A stretch of 50,184 bases of DNA from Solirubrobacter taibaiensis (GTDB lineage Bacteria > Actinomycetota > Thermoleophilia > Solirubrobacterales > Solirubrobacteraceae): the NCBI GenBank assembly GCA_027587225.1, contig JAPDDQ010000053.1, positions 1 through 50,184 on the forward strand, in the 5' to 3' direction. Both the position numbers and the translations under genes were made by a program. The notes below the pieces were generated by a model. It worked only from the letters and a program-made list of their open reading frames with translations, was not told the origin of the DNA and ran no database searches. Within the stretch, counting starts at the first letter, position 1, and the number at the start of each line of letters is the position of its first letter. Below are positions 48,875 to 50,184 of the stretch, one piece after another.

Positions 48875-50088
48875 CGTCCTTCCTGGACAACCCGGGCGGA
48901 TTCGCGACCGGCCGCCGGCGGCGGGCGGTCAGCGACATGCCGCGGTGCACGATCGTCGTCGTCGGCAAGACGGGCGTGGGCAAGAGCACGCTGATCAACG
49001 GCGTCTTCGGCGAGCAGCTCGCCGAGACGGGCGTGGGGCGCCCGGTCACGCAGCACTTCAGCGAGTACAGCGTCCCCGGCATGCCGGTGACGATCGTCGA
49101 CAGCCGCGGCATCGAGCTCAGCCAGGACCTCAGGGCCGTCACGGACGAGTTGCTGCGCGAGATCGAGGACCGGCTCCGCGGCCCGGCCGACCGCCATCTG
49201 CACGTGCTCTGGTATTGCATCTCGGCCGAGGGCGCCCGGTTCGAGCCGGAGACGGAGGGCGCGCTGCTGCGCGCCGTCGGGGGCAGCACCGATCTCCCGT
49301 GCCTGGTCGTGCTGACCAAGGCCTACGACCCGGAAGACCAGGGCGTCGCCGAGCTCAAGCGCTTCGTCGAGCACGAGAACCTCCCGCTCCGTGGCGTGGT
49401 GCCCGTGCTCGCGGAGGGCCGGTACGACCTGCCACCGCACGGCCTCGACGCGTTGATCACGGCGACGGAGGCGCACATCGACGAGGGCGTCCGCGCCGCG
49501 TTCGTGAACGCCCAGGTGCGGGAGATCGGCGCGAAGCTCACGTCGGCGCTGGCGCGCGTGGACGAGCTCGCCGACGAGCAGGACACCGCGTACCGGCCGC
49601 TCGCCTTCGCGAGCGAGGCATTCGGTCGCGGTGACGCCGGCGAGGAAGAGCGCTATCTGCGGCGCGTGCTGGACGTGATCGCCGAGGTGGCCGCGATCTT
49701 CGGTGTGGCGACAGCGACCGACGAGCGACTCGAAGTGCTCGCGCTGGCCACGCTGGGTGGACAGACGGGCTTGAAGGGCCTACACAACTTCCTGCGCAAC
49801 GCGAGCCGGCTCGCGTTGCTGATCCCGCCCGTCGGGCCGACGGTGACGGTCAAGATCGGGGCGAAGCTCGTCTCTGCGCTGATCGCGGCGGAGGGCGCGA
49901 ACCGGGTGGACAAGGCCGAACGCGTCCGCGCGCAGCTGCTCAGCCGCATCTACGGACGCGCGGCCGCCGCTGTGCTGGCCGAGGCCGCGCACGCCGACCT
50001 GGCCGGTCGGACGCTGCCGGACCCCGACTTCGCCGCGCGCTTCGACGAACAGCTGGACCACGAGGCCGCCGCGGCGGTGGAGAGCTGA
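48871..50088 (+). CDS. P-loop GTPase B of a tandem GTPase cassette
   Basis: This 405-residue paralogue of the preceding GTPase has G1 VVGKTGVGKSTLINGVFG, the switch GVGRPVTQHF, G3 IVDSRG and G4 VVLTKAYD. HVLWYCISAEGARFEPETE closely matches HVVWYCVDTSSDRFEPAEE of GTPase A, so the G domains share recent ancestry. The helical C-terminal region differs and has a hydrophobic segment (ASRLALLIPPVGPTVTVKIG) that might insert into membrane. GTG 48871 gives full coupling to GTPase A. A heterodimeric or sequentially acting pair is a reasonable inference; the cellular role is unknown. Confidence 0.75.
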   Translation: MTSFLDNPGGFATGRRRRAVSDMPRCTIVVVGKTGVGKSTLINGVFGEQLAETGVGRPVTQHFSEYSVPGMPVTIVDSRGIELSQDLRAVTDELLREIEDRLRGPADRHLHVLWYCISAEGARFEPETEGALLRAVGGSTDLPCLVVLTKAYDPEDQGVAELKRFVEHENLPLRGVVPVLAEGRYDLPPHGLDALITATEAHIDEGVRAAFVNAQVREIGAKLTSALARVDELADEQDTAYRPLAFASEAFGRGDAGEEERYLRRVLDVIAEVAAIFGVATATDERLEVLALATLGGQTGLKGLHNFLRNASRLALLIPPVGPTVTVKIGAKLVSALIAAEGANRVDKAERVRAQLLSRIYGRAAAAVLAEAAHADLAGRTLPDPDFAARFDEQLDHEAAAAVES

Positions 50089-50091
50089 CCC

Positions 50092-50184
50092 GTGCCGATC
50101 TGGCTGCCCGTCCTGGGCGCGGCGGCCGCGGGCGGCGGGGCGGTCAAGTGGGCGCGCGGCCGGCCGCCGGCGCCGGTGCGGCCC
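50092..50184 (+). CDS. Start of a third gene in the GTPase operon, cut by the window edge
   Basis: GTG 50092, three bases after the GTPase B stop, opens a frame that runs off the window. The visible 31 residues begin MPIWLPVLGAAAAGGGAVKW and continue with Arg/Pro-rich sequence, which looks like a short N-terminal membrane anchor followed by a cytosolic linker. Nothing more can be said about function, but its position suggests membrane attachment of part of the cassette. Confidence 0.6.
   Translation, partial: MPIWLPVLGAAAAGGGAVKWARGRPPAPVRP

Overview
The window is very GC-rich chromosomal DNA with strongly GC-biased third codon positions, frequent GTG/TTG starts, many ATGA/GTGA/TGATG stop-start overlaps and almost no non-coding sequence. 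Big LuxR regulators, an ECF sigma factor with a DGPF/YCII partner, CUT1 sugar transport genes and very large secreted PKD/ThuA proteins all point to an actinobacterium. The particular secreted proteins suggest the Solirubrobacterales (Thermoleophilia); that placement is inference from style, not from a marker gene. No rRNA, tRNA, CRISPR array, integrase or transposase was seen. No gene-free stretch exceeds 300 bases; the longest is 11581-11857.

Layout. 1-2338: the 3' part of a LuxR-type ATPase regulator overlapping a small DUF4396 membrane protein. 2335-8942: enzyme genes (Orn/Lys/Arg decarboxylase fold, dienelactone hydrolase, glutathione transferase, secreted trypsin-like protease, a 42-residue ORF, and GABA-type aminotransferase divergent from a PucR regulator). 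8911-11580: a candidate three-way-junction RNA and a secreted Asp-box/Ig-like protein. 11858-14092: ECF sigma factor with its DGPF partner and a methyltransferase broken by an in-frame TAG. 14093-15696: flippase-like membrane protein and a PAP2-type phosphatase. 15872-30448: a minus-strand block of secreted proteins, two X-Pro dipeptidyl-peptidase paralogues and a 2423-residue sugar-dehydrogenase/PKD/ThuA protein, with a small degenerate-EAL/HDOD plus degenerate-kinase operon between them. 30579-41781: a catabolic locus: small ORF plus GntR regulator, a four-gene minus operon (aldehyde dehydrogenase, DJ-1/PfpI, alpha/beta hydrolase, iron alcohol dehydrogenase), and a divergent plus operon (lipoprotein binding protein, two permeases, two ATPases, DeoR regulator). 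41758-47713: STAS protein, diaminopropionate ammonia-lyase-like enzyme, MFS exporter, MMPL transporter and GGDEF cyclase. 47798-50184: a translationally coupled pair of P-loop GTPases and the start of a third gene.

Most notable observations. (1) Three neighbouring secreted enzymes of different catalytic families end in the same domain of about 120-145 residues, closing with TLSTTTP or MLSTSTP; it looks like a shared surface-attachment or sorting module. (2) The giant ThuA protein contains an internal duplication of a concanavalin-like/PKD/ThuA cassette. (3) A compact RNA-like three-way junction lies upstream of the Asp-box protein. (4) The catabolic importer has two ATPases, one of which has Asn in place of the H-loop His. 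(5) A 21-base near-perfect palindrome sits in frame inside the alpha/beta hydrolase. (6) A tandem GTPase cassette continues beyond the right edge.
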